Assembly (NCBI RefSeq): GCF_900129215.1 | Contig: NZ_FQUQ01000003.1 | Span: forward strand, 828,045 to 892,044 | Direction: 5' to 3' | Source: Pedobacter caeni | Lineage (GTDB): Bacteria; Bacteroidota; Bacteroidia; Sphingobacteriales; Sphingobacteriaceae | DNA length: 64,000 nt | Part shown: one piece after another, positions 18,451 to 29,000 of the stretch | Numbering within the stretch: position 1 is the stretch's first letter | Layout of the letters: every line of letters begins with the position of its first letter | The notes under the pieces: model-generated | Told to the model about the DNA's origin: nothing | What the model saw: only the letters and a program-made list of their open reading frames with translations | The model's database searches: none | Position numbers and translations under genes: made by a program

Positions 18451-18511
18451 GTTTTAAATGTTAAGTCTAAGTTGTACTTATGGCCGAAGGTCGGAACTTA
18501 ACATTTAAAAC
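18451..18511 (-). repeat. 61-bp inverted repeat forming a three-way junction
   Basis: GTTTTAAATGTTAAGT at 18451-18466 and its exact complement at 18496-18511 form a perfect 16-bp stem. The 29-bp loop itself holds two small hairpins: TAAGT/ACTTA around TGT, and CCGA/TCGG around AGG. It sits inside the mre operon between mreB and mreC. No T-run follows on the transcribed strand, so it is more likely an mRNA structure or a small repeat element than a terminator. Confidence 0.8.
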
Positions 18512-18526
18512 CCAAACTCAGGACGC

Positions 18527-19549
18527 TTATTGCATTAAGAATTTATAACCGCCAATGTTCTTTAAAGCGATTCCGGTTCCGCGAACTACTGCACGAAGCG
18601 GATCTTCGGCAACATGTACTGGAAGTTTTGTTTTTGCAGCAACACGTTTATCCAAACCACGAAGTAATGCACCACCACCTGTCAGATAGATACCAGTCTG
18701 GTAAATATCGGCAGAAAGTTCCGGTGGGGTTATCTCTAATGCTTTAAGGATAGCCTCTTCGATTTTTGAAATGGATTTATCTAAGCAGTGTGCAATTTCT
18801 GTATAGGAAACGGTGATTTGTTTAGGAACACCAGTCATTAAGTCTCTTCCCTGTACGGCGAAGTCTGCAGGTGGATCAGTCAGCTCAGGCAATGCTGCTC
18901 CAACTTCGATCTTGATTTTCTCTGCAGTACGGTCACCGATCATGATGTTGTGCTGACGACGGATGTAGTTTACGATGTCTGAATCGAAGTTATCTCCGGC
19001 TACGCGGATAGACTGGTCACATACGATTCCTGATAGCGCGATTACAGCGATCTCAGTAGTACCACCACCTATATCGATGATCATGTTACCCATCGGCTCT
19101 TCTACGTCGATTCCGATACCCACAGCTGCTGCCATTGGCTCATGAATCAGGTATACTTCTTTGGCTCCTGCGATTTCAGCTGAATCTCTTACTGCACGTT
19201 TCTCTACTTCAGTAATTCCTGAAGGGATACAGATTACCATTCTCAAAGAAGGGAACATCCATCCTTTTCCACCGTTCAGCATGCGGATCATACCTTTGAT
19301 CATCGCTTCTGCGGCATTGAAATCTGCGATTACTCCATCTTTCAATGGTCTTACCGTACGGATGTTATCGTGCGTCTTACCTTCCATTTGCATGGCTTGT
19401 CGGCCAATAGCGATAATTTTGTTTGTTTGTCTGTCGAAAGCAACGATGGAAGGTTCATCTACCACTACTTTGTCATTATGTATAATCAGAGTGTTAGCCG
19501 TACCTAAGTCGATAGCTACCTCTTGTGTAAACCAATTAAATAAACCCAT
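18527..19549 (-). CDS. mreB: Rod-shape actin homologue MreB
   Basis: A 340-residue actin-fold ATPase that polymerises at the inner membrane and positions the elongation machinery. Phosphate-1 DLGTANTLI lies near residue 16 and phosphate-2 DIGGGTTEIAVI near 162, with the adenosine motif TGGGALLRGLDKR near 293. Length and motifs are typical. It is the first gene of the mreBCD-mrdA-rodA group and lies 87 bp after purH. No clear TAnnTTTG promoter is visible in that gap, so read-through from purH may contribute. Confidence 0.96.
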   Translation of the reverse strand: MGLFNWFTQEVAIDLGTANTLIIHNDKVVVDEPSIVAFDRQTNKIIAIGRQAMQMEGKTHDNIRTVRPLKDGVIADFNAAEAMIKGMIRMLNGGKGWMFPSLRMVICIPSGITEVEKRAVRDSAEIAGAKEVYLIHEPMAAAVGIGIDVEEPMGNMIIDIGGGTTEIAVIALSGIVCDQSIRVAGDNFDSDIVNYIRRQHNIMIGDRTAEKIKIEVGAALPELTDPPADFAVQGRDLMTGVPKQITVSYTEIAHCLDKSISKIEEAILKALEITPPELSADIYQTGIYLTGGGALLRGLDKRVAAKTKLPVHVAEDPLRAVVRGTGIALKNIGGYKFLMQ

Positions 19550-19636
19550 TTATAGGTGATAATTTAAGTATTAAAAATTCTGTATACTATAGTAATGTAA
19601 AACTACGTCTTTTTATTGTATTCGCAGTTAAATAAA

Positions 19637-21163
19637 TTAGTGCTTAAAATGTCTAATACCCGTGGTAACCATTGCGATGCCTTTCTCATTTGCCATATGG
19701 ATAGAGTCCGCATCTTTAATAGAACCACCTGGTTGTAAAACTGCAGTGATACCCGCTTCAGCAGCGATTTCCACACAGTCAGGGAAAGGGAAGAATGCAT
19801 CAGATGCCATTACTGAACCTTCCAGTGCAAAGTTGAATGCATGTGCTTTAACGATGGCTTGTTTCAAAGCGTCCACTCTTGACGTCTGACCAACACCACT
19901 TGCCAGCAACTGATTGTTCTTTACAAATACAATAGTATTAGATTTAGTATGTTTCACGATTTTATTGGCAAAGAAAAGATCTTTCAATTCTTCGGCAGTA
20001 GGTGTTTTCTCCGTAACGGCCACCATCTGGTCAGTATTTTCGATGATCAGGTCTTTATCTTGTTCAATTACACCGTTTAATAAAGTCTTGAATTGTTTTT
20101 TGCTCAGTTCCACATCATTTCTCTGCAAAATTACCCTGTTCTTTTTAGCGCGGAACAATTCTACAGCTTCCGGTTGATAAGAAGGGGCAATTAATACTTC
20201 GAAAAACAGTTTGTTGATTTCTGTAGCCGTAGCCAGGTCGATCTCACGGTTGGCGATCAATACGCCACCAAATGCAGAAACAGGATCACAGGCAAGGGCA
20301 ATGTCCCAGGCTTCTTTGATCGTTGTTCTTGAAGCTACACCACAGGCATTGGTATGTTTTAAGATGGCAAATGTAGGCTCTTCGAATTCATCGATTAAAG
20401 CTACAGCAGCATCTACGTCTACCAGGTTGTTATAAGAAAGCTCTTTACCGTTTAATTTGGTGAACATGGCATTTAAATCGCCATAAAATACACCTTGTTG
20501 GTGTGGGTTTTCGCCATATCTTAAGGTTTGTGCAGTGTTTAAGCTCTGTTTGAAAACGTTAAGAGGTTCTTCAGTATTGAAATAGTTGAAGATGGCTGTA
20601 TCGTAGTGTGAAGAAGTATGGAAAGCTTTTTTAGCATAGGCTTTACGCTGTGCTAAAGTGGTTTCTCCGTTTTGTTCTTCTAATTGTTGTTGTAAGTTTG
20701 AGTAGTCGTCTTTTGAAGCAAGGATTACCACGTCGTTGAAGTTCTTTGCAGCTGCTCTGATCAGTGAGATACCGCCGATGTCAATCTTTTCGATGATCTC
20801 TTCTTCTGTACCGCCTGCTTTCAGGGTTTCTTCGAATGGATACAGATCCACGATAACCAGGTCAATTTCAGGAATCTCATATTCACTGATCTGTTGCTGA
20901 TCTGAAGTTAAACCTCTTCTGTTTAAGATCCCACCAAAAACTTTAGGGTGTAATGTTTTTACCCTCCCACCTAAAATTGAAGGATAACCTGTAAGGTCTT
21001 CGACCGCTGTAACCGGTAAGTTTAAGTCTTTTATAAATTGTTCGGTACCACCAGTGGAAAATAACTGGACACCCTGTTTAGCTAACAGGCGAACTAAAGG
21101 TTCTAAACCATCCTTGTAATAAACTGAAATTAAAGCGTTTTTGATCTTTATCGATTGACTCAT
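19637..21163 (-). CDS. purH: Bifunctional AICAR transformylase / IMP cyclohydrolase
   Basis: 508 residues catalysing the last two steps of purine synthesis (AICAR to FAICAR to IMP). The N-terminal MGS-like cyclohydrolase domain (about 1-190; STGGTEQFIKDL) is followed by the transformylase domain with the signature KHTNACGVA. An upstream in-frame ATG at 21196 exists. The start at 21163 (MSQSIKIKNALIS) is preferred because the predicted promoter -7 box (21184-21191) lies between the two, so the longer form would not be fully transcribed. Confidence 0.95.
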   Translation of the reverse strand: MSQSIKIKNALISVYYKDGLEPLVRLLAKQGVQLFSTGGTEQFIKDLNLPVTAVEDLTGYPSILGGRVKTLHPKVFGGILNRRGLTSDQQQISEYEIPEIDLVIVDLYPFEETLKAGGTEEEIIEKIDIGGISLIRAAAKNFNDVVILASKDDYSNLQQQLEEQNGETTLAQRKAYAKKAFHTSSHYDTAIFNYFNTEEPLNVFKQSLNTAQTLRYGENPHQQGVFYGDLNAMFTKLNGKELSYNNLVDVDAAVALIDEFEEPTFAILKHTNACGVASRTTIKEAWDIALACDPVSAFGGVLIANREIDLATATEINKLFFEVLIAPSYQPEAVELFRAKKNRVILQRNDVELSKKQFKTLLNGVIEQDKDLIIENTDQMVAVTEKTPTAEELKDLFFANKIVKHTKSNTIVFVKNNQLLASGVGQTSRVDALKQAIVKAHAFNFALEGSVMASDAFFPFPDCVEIAAEAGITAVLQPGGSIKDADSIHMANEKGIAMVTTGIRHFKH

Positions 21164-21183
21164 TAGAGAAAAATTTTGAGCCG

Positions 21184-21214
21184 CAAAAGTACCCATTTTT
21201 CTTTGAATGTCAAA
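21184..21214 (-). promoter_or_regulatory. purH promoter
   Basis: On the minus strand, TTTG at 21214-21211, a 19-nt spacer and TACTTTTG at 21191-21184 match the Bacteroidota consensus closely. The predicted start is about 12 nt before the chosen purH ATG, which decides the start codon. Confidence 0.75.
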
Positions 21215-21406
21215 TGCTTATTTGCAGTATATTAAACCAGGCATTTGCATGGTCTTAATGCGCAATGCAGATGCCTGGTAAAAGCAAGAATTTATGGTAT
21301 AACTGTATCAGCTGAGCTGGGTTCAAAGCCTAAACCCAGCTGTCAATTTCGTAGTGGTATCCATTGCTATTGTTATAGAATGTCCTGAGTGATATATACT
21401 TTTGTC

Positions 21407-22819
21407 CTATGTACTCACAACGGCAGTGTATTTTTCACCGAATCGGTCTGTCGCTACCACCTTAACGGTTTTTACCTCCGGACTAAAATGTGCGATAAAC
21501 AAATGATCCATTTTTTGTGGCTCGACAAAAGATCTCTTCACAGGCATGTGGTCACCTTTATAAAGCTGTACAGCGAGCGGATCATATCCCTTTTGTTGTT
21601 CGGGTGCTCCCATGGCTTTATCATCTAAGAAGTATTCTACGCTCCATTCCGGATCCCAGTTCCACACATTGGCTATTGCTCTTTTTTGATTGGTCAGGGT
21701 ATCCACATATACATTAACCTGTTTATTTTTGTCAAATCCTGTTGATTTGTAATACCATTTCAGCTCCGTTCCATTTACTTCATAAACCCCATATCCACGG
21801 GGAGTGCCGTCTCCACAAATTGGCCCTGTCCACCATGCACCACATACTGTTCCATGATTGTGTTCATAAATCCCATTGGTGATTTTATTGAGGTTATAAT
21901 GGGTATGGCCCGACATGATATGGACATTCTTATAGCCCTCCAGCAAGGTATACAACTCTGTATTGTTTTTAACCGAATTGTGTACCGGGATGTGCAGGTT
22001 AATGATCAATAACTGGTCTTTAGCTATATGCTGAAGGTCTTTGGATAGCCAGGATAATTGATTTTCGCTGAGGTAGCCATCGTACTCCCGCTCTACTCCC
22101 AGGTAACGTACATCATCCAAAACTACATAATGCGCTTTGCCACGGTTAAAAGAATAATAGGTAGGCCCATAAACTTCTTTAAAGGTTTTATCTGAGGTTT
22201 CATCACCGCCGATTCTGTAATCCATATCATGGTTGCCCAATGCCTGGAAAAAAGGAATGCCCATTTCGGCCACCGCCTGGTTGTAATCAGAGAATAATGC
22301 ATGATTGTCCCAGACAATATCACCTACACAGATGCCATGGATCAAGGCGTCCTGTCCCATTGATTTTACAAGTTGTTGCACATCCGGAACGACAGTATCC
22401 ATCATTTCTTTTACATCTTTTTTAGTTTTCACCTGAGGATCTGCCCAGATGATGAATTGATGTTTGTTGTCGTTTCTTTTTAAGGCTTTCAATTTAAAAT
22501 CATATTGGTTACGGCTACCCAGCGTTTCATATTGTCTGGTCACGTTATAATCTGTTTTAAACTCATATCCTGCCGGAGTGCTCATAAACAGCGTAGTCGC
22601 CCTGCCATCGGGTATGAGGGTATAGTTTCCTTTTGCGTCGGTAATTACAACGCTGTAACCATCAGAGATGACCACGTTCGGGATGCCTCTTTTACCATTG
22701 GTCACGGTTCCTGTTATCGTTTGATCTCTTTTTAATTTAGAGAATGCATTGGTTTGCAGGTTAATGAATGCAGCCCCGGTGATGAGGCCCATGGACTGTA
22801 TAAATGATTTTCTGTTCAA
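21407..22819 (-). CDS. Calcineurin-like metallophosphoesterase, exported
   Basis: 470 residues. An N-terminal export signal (about 1-26) is followed by a short carboxypeptidase-like/N-terminal domain (about 35-110; ITGTVTNGKRGIPNVVISDG), the metallophosphoesterase core and a C-terminal domain. The dimetal-site motifs are visible as WADPQV, CVGDIVWD, GNHDMD and SGHTHYN. The family cleaves phosphomonoesters or diesters; the substrate is unknown. It is the last gene of a SusC-SusD-DUF5689-phosphoesterase group, so it probably hydrolyses an organic phosphate bound or imported by that system. Upstream, 21215-21406 holds nothing further that I can identify. Confidence 0.88.
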   Translation of the reverse strand: MNRKSFIQSMGLITGAAFINLQTNAFSKLKRDQTITGTVTNGKRGIPNVVISDGYSVVITDAKGNYTLIPDGRATTLFMSTPAGYEFKTDYNVTRQYETLGSRNQYDFKLKALKRNDNKHQFIIWADPQVKTKKDVKEMMDTVVPDVQQLVKSMGQDALIHGICVGDIVWDNHALFSDYNQAVAEMGIPFFQALGNHDMDYRIGGDETSDKTFKEVYGPTYYSFNRGKAHYVVLDDVRYLGVEREYDGYLSENQLSWLSKDLQHIAKDQLLIINLHIPVHNSVKNNTELYTLLEGYKNVHIMSGHTHYNLNKITNGIYEHNHGTVCGAWWTGPICGDGTPRGYGVYEVNGTELKWYYKSTGFDKNKQVNVYVDTLTNQKRAIANVWNWDPEWSVEYFLDDKAMGAPEQQKGYDPLAVQLYKGDHMPVKRSFVEPQKMDHLFIAHFSPEVKTVKVVATDRFGEKYTAVVST

Positions 22820-22863
22820 CTTCTGTTTGTTTAATTAAAAATGAGCGGTGATGGTTTTTATGA

Positions 22864-24402
22864 TCAATTGGTAATTTTCGTTACAGCCGGCATTTGTTCG
22901 ATTACCGGCAAGGTTGCAGCTTTAGGTACAGCAACAGTCTTGTGAACTCTTGATTTTGTCCATTTTTTTGTTGCCACATCGTATTCTCCACCCAGGTAAG
23001 TAAATTCAGTATCCACGGGTATTACAAACTTGAACGTATTTTTACCCTGGCCGTAAAATGGTTGAGCGGTACCGGCATTTGATGTTGTGTAATAATCGTT
23101 ATTACAAATACTGTATCCTACGCCAGAACCATAAACACTTCCTACTGAGCCTCCGAAAAACACGACATCAGAAGGGGCTGTGGTTAATTCGACAACTTTT
23201 GTGGCAAAGATGGCAATGCCAGCAGAATTCCCGCTGTTAGCCAGCAGATTAGCCGTTTTGTCTCCAATCCCATCGTCGCCGTTATTATCACTGTAAAGCT
23301 TACTTACTACCCAGTTTGCAGCACTGATGTCTGTTGAGGTTACACCTGCTATTTGTTTATAGCCGCCTACATAAAAGAATTTACCTTTTGCCACCGTACC
23401 CCGGGTAATGTTAAATTTATAGGTACGTAAGCCTCCGGTATTCCATCCTGCAACCGGGAAACCGGTAGGTGTACTGGCTCCTGCATTGTTTGTTGCATAA
23501 ACGGTAAAAGGCTTTTGTCTGAAATCCAGATCCTGGGTAGCCATAAACTGAATATATTCGTAGTTGGCATCTGTGCCGGATGGATTAGCAAAATAGCCGC
23601 TAATGATTGCCGGATTAGGACCCAATGGTATCGATGGATCGACCACGATACTGGTCGGGATAAAATCTTCTTTTAAACGGGGCCATACCTGTGGTACACC
23701 ATTACTTGCAGAGGGAATCACAATTCCGGATATTTTAGCCGAATAGGGCAGGAATTCTGATTTAAAACGGGCTGTTCCGTTTACATTTATCTGCATATTT
23801 CCGGGGCCATCGTTAAAGGTCTTTACCCCTTCGATGGTTTCCACACCAATGTTGGGTTCAAAATTGCAGTCGTTTGCCAGGACTAAACAAGATTCGAAAT
23901 TATCTGGTTTGGCAAGCGTAGTGATGGTCGAAATCGGAGTAATCAATGGTCTAATACCGCTAGCTACCCGTTCTACATTGGATGCAGTAATGCCAGTGAT
24001 TTGTAAAAGGCCATCAACCCGTTTCAAAGTACTGCCTTCTATCTTAATATGTACAGAATCTCCCGGAGCATAATTGGCTGCCGCAGCACCTATGTTAATG
24101 GCGATGCCTCTTAAGGAATCAACGCCATTGCCCACCATTCTTAAATTCTGGATAAACAATAAACCAGCAGGTAAATTGCCTCCGGAATGATCAGAAGTAA
24201 CCTGTCCGGCTACATAGGTAGCTTGTCCGGTAACATTTTTGGCTAATACCAGATCAGTGCCTTTGTATAGCTTCCGTAAATCAAAATTAGAAATATAAGG
24301 ACCAGGGCTGCTGTTCACATAATCGCTATCCCGTTTACAGGCGGTCATCAGGACTATACATGCCCCGATAATCAGTATATGTTTTTTTAAAATCTTTTTC
24401 AT
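22864..24402 (-). CDS. DUF5689-type surface lipoprotein
   Basis: 512 residues with a lipoprotein signal (LMTACKRDSD, Cys22). Residues about 35-260 match the DUF5689 pattern (ISNFDLRKLYKGTDLVL, YVAGQVTSDHSGGNLP, then GIAINIGAAAANYAPGDSVHI) and the C-terminal half is beta-rich. Such proteins usually accompany SusCD pairs and are thought to sit on the cell surface and bind substrate. It lies 28 bp after susD and 44 bp before the phosphoesterase gene, so all four are very probably co-transcribed. Its function in phosphate acquisition is inferred from context. Confidence 0.83.
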   Translation of the reverse strand: MKKILKKHILIIGACIVLMTACKRDSDYVNSSPGPYISNFDLRKLYKGTDLVLAKNVTGQATYVAGQVTSDHSGGNLPAGLLFIQNLRMVGNGVDSLRGIAINIGAAAANYAPGDSVHIKIEGSTLKRVDGLLQITGITASNVERVASGIRPLITPISTITTLAKPDNFESCLVLANDCNFEPNIGVETIEGVKTFNDGPGNMQINVNGTARFKSEFLPYSAKISGIVIPSASNGVPQVWPRLKEDFIPTSIVVDPSIPLGPNPAIISGYFANPSGTDANYEYIQFMATQDLDFRQKPFTVYATNNAGASTPTGFPVAGWNTGGLRTYKFNITRGTVAKGKFFYVGGYKQIAGVTSTDISAANWVVSKLYSDNNGDDGIGDKTANLLANSGNSAGIAIFATKVVELTTAPSDVVFFGGSVGSVYGSGVGYSICNNDYYTTSNAGTAQPFYGQGKNTFKFVIPVDTEFTYLGGEYDVATKKWTKSRVHKTVAVPKAATLPVIEQMPAVTKITN

Positions 24403-24430
24403 GACTGTTTTTCTGAATAGTTTTTAAGAA

Positions 24431-25993
24431 TTAGGGTTTTTGCCACCATATCAATGTATTGATGTCATCTGGTCCCTGAATGGCTACCGCATTCTTATAG
24501 CTGTTTGGATTTGTCGATTGCGTAATCAAAGGATAATTTAACCTCACTGGCATTTTCCTTCCTTCGAGTCCCGGTCCTCTTGGCAGAATGGGGTGTCCTG
24601 TGCGTCTATGCTCAAACCATTGTTGAAAATCAACAAGGAACATGGCATAGTATTTTTGTAGATGTATCATTCCCAACTGGCTTTTACTATCTGAAGTATT
24701 TTCGTCCAATGGCAAAGCCGGATTCCATTTTAAATTTGCTTCGGTTATATAATTTACAAATTTTGGATCCGCCGGGCTTGAGATATAGGTTGGCATCCAA
24801 TAGTTGATGGCATCAGCCATCCCTTTATAATAGTAATTTTGAGCAAAACCACTGATCCAGCCTCTTGCTGCCGCTTCGGCCAGCATAAAACTTACCTCAG
24901 CACTGTTCAGGATAATACCCGTATTCCGATCCGTTTGCAAGGTTAATCTATTCTCCCCATCGGAGTTAAAATGTGCCTGTATGAGAATACCGGAACCGGG
25001 TGCATAACCACTAGGTACGCCTACGTAACCATCAGCTCCCTTGTCAATCCCAAAACGCGGAACACCGGCTGTACCCAGAGCAGGGTCAACCCTGGGGTCA
25101 TCCCAGGTGGCCAGCTTGCCTAAAAAGAAATCGCAAATAGGCATCCCCCTGAAATCGGCTGCGCGAATACCTGCCATAAATGGAGAAGTATATACTGCAG
25201 TACTGCTATTGCTTCCATTCCATAGAATTCTTGCGGTCTGTGTATTGTCTTCTATCACCGGATACTCTGCAGGATTGACGTCTACAATTTCCTTGATTTT
25301 AGCGATCACGGTATTGGCCACTTCTGCTTTTGCGGATACGCGGAGTAATAATCTTAAATAAAGTGAATTGCAAAACCTTCTCCATTTGAGAAGATCCCCC
25401 TGATAAACCGGGTCGCTGGTAGCCACAATTGCTGTTCCTTCTTTTAACAATTTATTCGCTTCTTCCAGCTTTTTGAACATATCAGCATAAATGTTCTTTT
25501 GCTGATCAAAAACAGGCTGCATATTGCCCTCCTTACCCATGTTTGATTCCGTATATGGAATATCACCGTAGGTATCTGTCAACAGGGAATACACCCAGGT
25601 CTGGGTGATCAGGGATATGGCCTGATAAGATTTATTCAGTTTTTCCGGTTGGCTGGCAATGGTATAGATGTCTTTAAGGTCAGTTAAGCCCAGATACCAG
25701 TTGTTCCAGGTAAAATCCGCCCAGTTGTTTCTTACATCATATCGGAATACCCTGCCTTCGGAGTCGTTGATTTCCACGGTTACCTGCATCAGCTGATTGT
25801 TGAAACTCCAGTTACGGGACATATTGGTGCTTAAAATGTTAACCAATGCAGGTGCTAACAACTGATGGGCCTCACTGCTTTTTTTACCAATAGGATTTGT
25901 ATTCACTTCTGTAAAATCCTTTGTGCAGGAGAATGTTGATGCACACAAAACTGCCAGGAGTACAGATACAATAGTATTTTTATTCTTTTTCAT
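24431..25993 (-). CDS. SusD/RagB-family surface lipoprotein
   Basis: 520 residues with a lipoprotein signal (CASTFSCTKDF, Cys near 23) followed by the typical FTEVNTNP start of the SusD-like group 2 fold. Tetratricopeptide-like helices are evident (SLITQTWVYSLLTDTYGDIPYTES). The C-terminal WFEHRRTGHPILPRG is characteristic. SusD proteins cap a SusC channel and capture ligand at the cell surface. Its partner is the SusC directly upstream, 11 bp away. The neighbours (phosphoesterase, phospholipase C) suggest a phosphorus-containing substrate rather than a glycan, since no glycoside hydrolase is present. Confidence 0.93.
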   Translation of the reverse strand: MKKNKNTIVSVLLAVLCASTFSCTKDFTEVNTNPIGKKSSEAHQLLAPALVNILSTNMSRNWSFNNQLMQVTVEINDSEGRVFRYDVRNNWADFTWNNWYLGLTDLKDIYTIASQPEKLNKSYQAISLITQTWVYSLLTDTYGDIPYTESNMGKEGNMQPVFDQQKNIYADMFKKLEEANKLLKEGTAIVATSDPVYQGDLLKWRRFCNSLYLRLLLRVSAKAEVANTVIAKIKEIVDVNPAEYPVIEDNTQTARILWNGSNSSTAVYTSPFMAGIRAADFRGMPICDFFLGKLATWDDPRVDPALGTAGVPRFGIDKGADGYVGVPSGYAPGSGILIQAHFNSDGENRLTLQTDRNTGIILNSAEVSFMLAEAAARGWISGFAQNYYYKGMADAINYWMPTYISSPADPKFVNYITEANLKWNPALPLDENTSDSKSQLGMIHLQKYYAMFLVDFQQWFEHRRTGHPILPRGPGLEGRKMPVRLNYPLITQSTNPNSYKNAVAIQGPDDINTLIWWQKP

Positions 25994-26004
25994 GATTAAT
26001 AGAA

Positions 26005-29000
26005 TTAAAGGCCCACAACTAAACGTACACCATAGTTTCTGGTAGATGGCAGCTGACCTGTTTCGAATCCCTGCACAATATCTGAACCTGCAAGTGTACC
26101 AAACTCAGGGTCAAAGGCCGGCCATGGCGACCAGATAAACAGGTTACGGCCATAAACACTTAATGATATTTTATTGAATCCGATGCTTTGCACGAATCTT
26201 TTATTAAACGTATAACCCAGGTTTGCTTCCCTGAACTTAAGGTAGTCTGTTCTGAAAATGCTTCCTTCTGCCTGACCACTGCCATATATCGATTCGTAGT
26301 ACGCTGCAATATCTTTGGCGATGACATCATTTTTGCGATAGCTGCCGTCGGGGTTTTGTACCACACCCTCGCCAATTACACCATTATATCTTCCAGGTAG
26401 CGTAACCGTGTGTTTACCCAGTGAGGCCATTCTTGAGAACGTAAGTGAATGTCCTACTGCACCAAGCTGGGCATCGAATAAAACGTTCAGATTAATTTGT
26501 TTGTAGGTAAAGCCTGTACCTAAACTAAACCGGAACTTCGGTATGGTATTTCCAAGGTAGAGCAATCCGGGATTTTCGAGAGCTACACCGGTAGTTGAAT
26601 TGTACACGATTTGCCCGTCAGGCGAGCGGAGATACCCCCTGCCATATACATCACCCATGGTGCCACCTACGTTTGCAACTACCTGTCCACTGCCGAGTGC
26701 TCCTGTACGAAGAACCAGAGCACTATCTGCGAGTTCTTTAATTTTATTTCTATTGGCTGAGAAAGTTCCGAAAGCTGTCCAGGTAAAATTTTTGGATTTT
26801 ATTGGTGTAGCGTTAATTGCCACCTCAATACCTTTATTATCTACCCGACCGATGTTAACGACCTGTACGTTGTAACCAGTAGATTTATCTACGATTCTAT
26901 TTAAGATCTGGTTCTTTGTGTTGCCAGAATAGACTGCTAAGTCAAAATTCAAACGGTTGTTAAATAGCTTTAAATCTAATCCTAATTCAATCGTAGTTGT
27001 GATCAAAGGTTTCAGATCTGGGTTAGGCAGTATCCTGGGGTTATTTAAAGCACTGTCCGGATAGATTCCGTCTGAGGCAGACAAGTAATTATACGATGTT
27101 CTGTATGGAATGGTACTGCCACTTCCTACCTGAGCAACAGAAGCCCGTAATTTGGCAAAGCTGACAGCAACAGGAAGTTTCCAATAATCGGATGCCACAA
27201 AAGCTAAGCTGGCCGAAGGATAGAAAAAACCAACATTATCTGTTCGTGTTACGGTAGCGAGGGTACTATTCCAGTCCTGGCGACTGGTAATGTCTAAAAA
27301 CAAATATTTTTTGTAACCGAATGACATTGCCCCATAAAAACTGTTAATTCTATACTTGGCGGGATCCACAACATAAACCAAAGGGTCTCTGTTGTTGTCC
27401 AGGCGGTAATCGTTTGGAATGACTAAACCGTCTGCGCGGGTTTCTAATTTATCATACACATTGCGCATCTGACTACCTCCCAGGGTTGCTGTCAAACGCA
27501 GGTCATCGTTAAACTTCTTATCATACTTCAGCATAAAATCGGCATTGATTTCATAAGAACGGATGTCGGAAACACGGTAAGAACCTTTGGCAAATTTATT
27601 TCCGGAGGCATCCCATGGACGTCGGGTTTCACGGGTATCATTGTTTAAGTCAATGGAGGCCCGTGCCATTAAGCTTAACTCATTAGTGAATTTGTAATTC
27701 CCCTGGATATTGCCTAGCCATCCATTTCGCCTCTGGGCATTGATGTATTGTTCTGAAATCGCATATGGGCTTTCCGGAAAAGAGGTAGTAAGGTTCACCA
27801 GTTCCTGGTATTCCTTGCCTGGTGCCCAATAATTTCTATACCAATCTACGTTTACATTGGGTTGAGCAAACATAAACCAGTACATCAATGATTGGTTGCC
27901 ATAACCTGTGGCTGGTAAGTTGTCGCTATGTCTGTTGCTGTATTGTACTTTCAGATTCAGGCTTAACTTCTTTGTAATATTGGTGTTTGCATTTAAGGCA
28001 ACGCTTGTTCTTTCCAGCCCTGTATTTGGCACAATCCATTCGTTATTACCATGACTGGCAGATAAGCGAAGGCCTACTTTTTTATAGGTCCCATCCAGGC
28101 TTACTGTGTTCGTGGATTCAAAACCAGTCACAAAAAACGCATCAATAGGATCTTTAAAAGCAACCCAGGGTGTTCTTTCCAGGCCCCTGGTTCTGGTTAC
28201 AGGATCATATTGAAAGAACTTGCGGTCAGGGTCAAATGCTGGTCCATAGGAGGCGCTGGTGGCATTGGTACTCGGCCCGTCTGCAGTGGCGCCGAAGGAG
28301 AAATAGGAGGCGCCGTAAGTGCCAGAACCGAATTCCTGTTGCCGGTCTGGTCCACGATTCACGTCTTCCCAGGCGCTGTTCGAGGTAAAGGTGATTCCCA
28401 TTACCTTTTTATTCATACTTGCTGATTTGGTGGTAATGATGATCGCTCCATTGGCACCTCTCTGACCATATAAAGCTGATGCACCAGGGCCTTTAAGCAC
28501 GGTTACGCTTTCTATATCGTCAGGATTTAAATCATTTAATCCGCTGCCAAAGTCTGCAGGCATAATATCACCGGATGTTCCATAAACACCACCGCCAGTG
28601 GCAGCTGTACGTTTTGAACTACTGGAGGCCACTACACCATCAATTACGATTAATGCTTCGTTGTCGCCGGTAAGGTTATTCTCACCCCGTAAGATAATTT
28701 TATTGGATCCTGCCGGACCACCACTACGTACCAGATTTAAACCTGCAACTTTTCCTGATAAGGCGTCAGTCCAGTTACTTGAAATTGCATTGGTTAACTG
28801 GGTGCTGTCTACGGTGGTTGTTGAATAACCCAAAGATTTTGCCTCACGTTTGATCCCCAGGGCTGTAACAATAACCTCATTAAGTTCAGAACTTGAGCTG
28901 GTCATGTTGACCATCATGGTATTGGTTGCTTCGGTAATCATACGCCTGACAGGTTGATAACCTACCATATTAAAAGAGATCTGAGTTCCCTTGGTTACTT

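Noticed and set aside
28170..28425. Arg/Gly-rich plus-strand open frames inside the SusC gene.
   Set aside because: They are antisense shadows of the strongly supported SusC coding sequence, with no promoter or family motif.
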